Shown piece after piece: positions 61,682 to 64,000 of a DNA stretch of 64,000 bases (positions are counted from its first letter, which is position 1; each line of letters begins with the position of its first letter). The translations under genes were made by a program, and so were the position numbers. The DNA comes from Climacium dendroides. Its lineage: Eukaryota > Streptophyta > Bryopsida > Hypnales > Climaciaceae. The notes beneath the pieces are model-generated. The model saw only the letters and a program-made list of their open reading frames with translations, was not told where the DNA came from and ran no database searches. The DNA is taken from the NCBI GenBank assembly GCA_950106755.1, contig OX467082.1, positions 4,898,001 through 4,962,000 on the forward strand, written 5' to 3'.

Positions 61682-63986
61682 TCAGTACACTTGTGTTGGT
61701 AGCCTCGTAGTGGCCACGGCGCTCAAGGGCGCCGCCTTTCTCACTGACAGCCCAATTCCTTCCGCCATATCAATTCCGTCCGCGGGGGGGGTCCACGAAA
61801 ACGAATGCAGCAAGCTCGCAACACTGCTAGCCACCAGAAGCGCACCCAAGGACATGCCCATGCACGCGCGTCGCCCAGAGCTGAAGGCCAAGAGCTGGAA
61901 GCCCTTGTTCCAGTCCGTCTCCGCGTGTTGCCCGTGGGGTAAGAACCTCTCCGGCTGAAACTCCAGCGGATTCGTGAACAGAGATGGATCCCGTCCGATA
62001 GCCCACACATTCACCAGCAGCTTCGTCTGGGAGGGGATGTCGAACCCAAAGACTTGGCATGCGGAGTGGGATTGGTGGGGGATGAGGAGAGGGATGATGG
62101 GGTGCAGGCGAAAAGACTCTTTCACGATGGAATTGAGGTAGGGCAGATTGGGGATGTCGGATTCGAGCACGGGGCGGGAGGTGCCCACTACGGCGTCGAG
62201 TTCGGCTTGGGCTTGAGCTTGGATGTGCGGGTTGCGGATTATCTCGGCCATGGTCCATTCGCTGGCCAGCACGGTGGTCTCCATGCCTGCTGCGAAAGCC
62301 TCCTGCGGAAGACCAAGAAATTTGTCAGAATGAAGTGGGGTTTAGGAGGCAAAACACTCGACGTGGAGCGATTCTTGGAATTGGAAGACGATGAGGGAAG
62401 GGGGGGGGGGGGGAGGAATAGTGGGTGCTTTGAATTTTTCTTCTCTCAACTGTCTAATAAATAGCCTGCGAAATTGAAATTACAGTACGTATCCTCTGGT
62501 GGGAGTGCGAGACTGTATGCTCGAAAGCATGAGACAGTTTGTAATTGGAGAGGGCATTCCCATTCTGAGGGTAATCCCACCAATTGTTGTATTTTGTGTT
62601 TGGAAATGGGTTCTCAACCGTCTAGATGCAAATACGCGATTGTTGTGCAGAAACTTGACAAATTCAACTGGTGGGGATAGCTCTGACACTGGAGATCATG
62701 TGGAGTGGAGATTAGGGCTTAGGGTTTCGGCGTGTTACCCAAACCATGCTGGTCACGGTTTCTTGGGTGATTTCTTGTTGATCCATTGAGTCTAAGAGCA
62801 CATCCAGCAAGTCTTTCTCTGCGTCTGTTTCGCTTCGTCGGTGACGACGCTCGGCAATGATTTTGGACAGAAACGACTCCATGTGGCTGCGAAGATTCTT
62901 GAACCGTCGGTCGACGCCATTGTGGTCGATCCACTTGAAGGCAGGGATGACATCCCGAGGGTTGGCAATGCCCAAACAAAAACCAATCTCTTCTGTGATT
63001 TCGACGAAGTCTTTGAGCTCCTTCTCCTCTGACTTATTCATCCCACTTCGACCCTTGAATCTTTTGCTGATGATCAGTCGCGTGAGAATGTTGGCAGTCA
63101 TGACCTCCAGGCTCGCCTTCACGTCGACGACCTCATCGGCATTGCCTGGAATGCTGCGCACCATCTGCGCAATCTCATCTGCTCGTACATGCTCCGATTC
63201 TTCGATTCTTCTCCCGCTTGTGAGCTGCAAGTGCAAAATCTTCCGCAGATGGCGCGATGCGGGATGGATGTCCGAGAAGGTCACATCTGGCAGCACGTTA
63301 TCCACGGTTTCCAATCAAGTTTGTGTCACAAGTGTCCTCTTTACAGAAATTAATTACTAGTTTGTACTATGGAGGACCTGGAGGAGGACTCCGGGTGTCT
63401 TCCCTCAATCCCGCTACGTCCAGCCTTGTATCGCAACTAGAGGAGGACCTGGATTGAGGGAAGACACCCTGGACTGGCTGCTAGGTCGTGAATGTTGTCT
63501 AATAAAAAATCTACCAATTAAGGGCGGATCCTCGACTCTACTCCTGTCCCAGTTCAACTGGTAATGAGTTACGTACCTTTGGGGAAGATGACTTGGAACC
63601 CTCGTTGCGGGGGTCGTGAGCAGAAGACAGCATCCAGAGTTTTCAGAAACTCCATTGCTGTTTCAGGCGAACTGGCCACTAAGCACAGCTGTTGCCCCAT
63701 GTAGAAAGACATGAGGGGGCCATACTTCTGAGCCATCCGTGCGAGGGATTCATGTGGACGTTGGCCAAGGAGGTGCAAGGTTCCAATGATAGGAAGTCCC
63801 GTTGGGCCTGGAGGCAAGTTTTTGGGTCTCTTGAAAAGAACTATGAGCAAACAGATTGCAAGCACCGCGACTCCATATTCCTGCACAGCAGGACAGGCAT
63901 GTGAGACTGAATTTCTTCACCAGTTCTGAAAGTAAATCAGGAAACTGTGAAAGATTAGAATCAGTTTTCGGCACCTGCTTGTTCAT
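61682..63986 (-). CDS. Cytochrome P450 monooxygenase (A-type, CYP71-clan-like)
   Basis: Membrane-bound haem-thiolate monooxygenase; substrate unknown. Exons 63880-63577, 63286-62739 and 62302-61682 (TGA) join in phase. The first of these begins at a strong acceptor (CTGCTGTGCAG|GAATATGG) with no in-frame ATG nearby. A 12-nt exon 63986-63975 (MNKQ, donor CAG|GTGCCG) joins in phase and gives 494 residues, the usual P450 length. Visible landmarks: N-terminal anchor (YGVAVLAICLLIVLF), hinge PPGPTGLPIIG, C-helix region HLRKIL, I-helix AGMETT (about 293-298), ExxR in KESFRLHP (about 350), FQPERF, and the haem loop FSSGRRACMG with Cys near 435. All key residues are present, so the protein should be functional. 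The three-intron layout and the micro first exon are inferred. Family number not assigned. Confidence 0.88.
62400..62413. repeat. Poly-G run in a P450 intron
   Basis: Fourteen consecutive G residues on the plus strand within the intron 62303-62738, poly-C in the transcript. Prone to sequencing error and length variation. Confidence 0.8.
63393..63469. repeat. 19-bp inverted repeat in a P450 intron
   Basis: The arm 63393-63411 (GGGTGTCTTCCCTCAATCC) and its exact complement 63451-63469 are separated by 39 nt. It lies in the intron 63287-63576, where it could form a hairpin in the pre-mRNA. The words GAGGACCTGGA also occur in direct orientation on either side (near 63373 and 63442). Confidence 0.8.
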
Positions 63987-64000
63987 ATTACCGAGCTCTT

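Noticed and set aside
62054..63360. Plus-strand open frames of 136 and 167 codons
   Set aside because: Antisense shadows of the P450 exons, which carry intact motifs on the minus strand.

Overview
The window reads as nuclear DNA of a land plant. It has intron-containing genes with GT/AG junctions that keep phase, a chloroplast-type TPR protein, an ATL-type RING-H2 ligase, a plant-style cytochrome P450, a plant-type NUP214 and a CACTA-type transposon end. Gene islands of moderate GC are separated by long, very AT-rich, transposon-derived spacers. A nuclear Ohr (organic hydroperoxide reductase) gene with a likely organelle presequence, together with compact introns of roughly 90-450 bp, makes me lean towards a non-flowering lineage such as a bryophyte. 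That placement is inference, not something the sequence proves.

Layout. 60-7519 (+): the 3' eleven exons of a NUP214-like FG nucleoporin; the N-terminal beta-propeller lies outside the window. 7.5-13.1 kb: AT-rich spacer with three tandem non-autonomous Helitron-like elements. 14332-15159 (+): two-exon Ohr gene. 15.2-18.1 kb: 120-bp tandem repeat, a fourth Helitron-like copy and a foldback element. 18147-20811 (-): six-exon chloroplast TPR/membrane protein, with three G-boxes upstream. 21.2-31.3 kb: AT-rich spacer, no gene seen, holding a PIF/Harbinger-like element with a heptanucleotide minisatellite and a TTAA-bounded element. 31687-32756 (+): small unrecognised gene with uncertain exon joins. 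33575-36442 (-): complete ERCC1 in nine exons. 36.8-45.6 kb: AT-rich spacer with a hAT-like MITE and more TTAA-bounded elements. 45678-45750 (-): tRNA-Lys(CTT). 48039-49936 (-): five-exon RRM protein of the nuclear-speckle type. 51.2-54.7 kb: AT-rich spacer. 56750-57283 (+): single-exon ATL RING-H2 ligase. 57.3-61.6 kb: spacer with a TIR element. 61682-63986 (-): full-length cytochrome P450, apparently starting with a 12-nt coding exon.

The genes are ordinary, functionally unrelated plant genes on both strands; there is no operon-like organisation. They cover nuclear pore transport, peroxide detoxification, plastid function, DNA repair, RNA processing, ubiquitination and oxidative metabolism. 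The unusual content lies in the Ohr gene and in the layered non-autonomous transposons. Exon structures were worked out by hand from splice consensus, codon phase and remembered family conservation; no alignment or transcript data were used.
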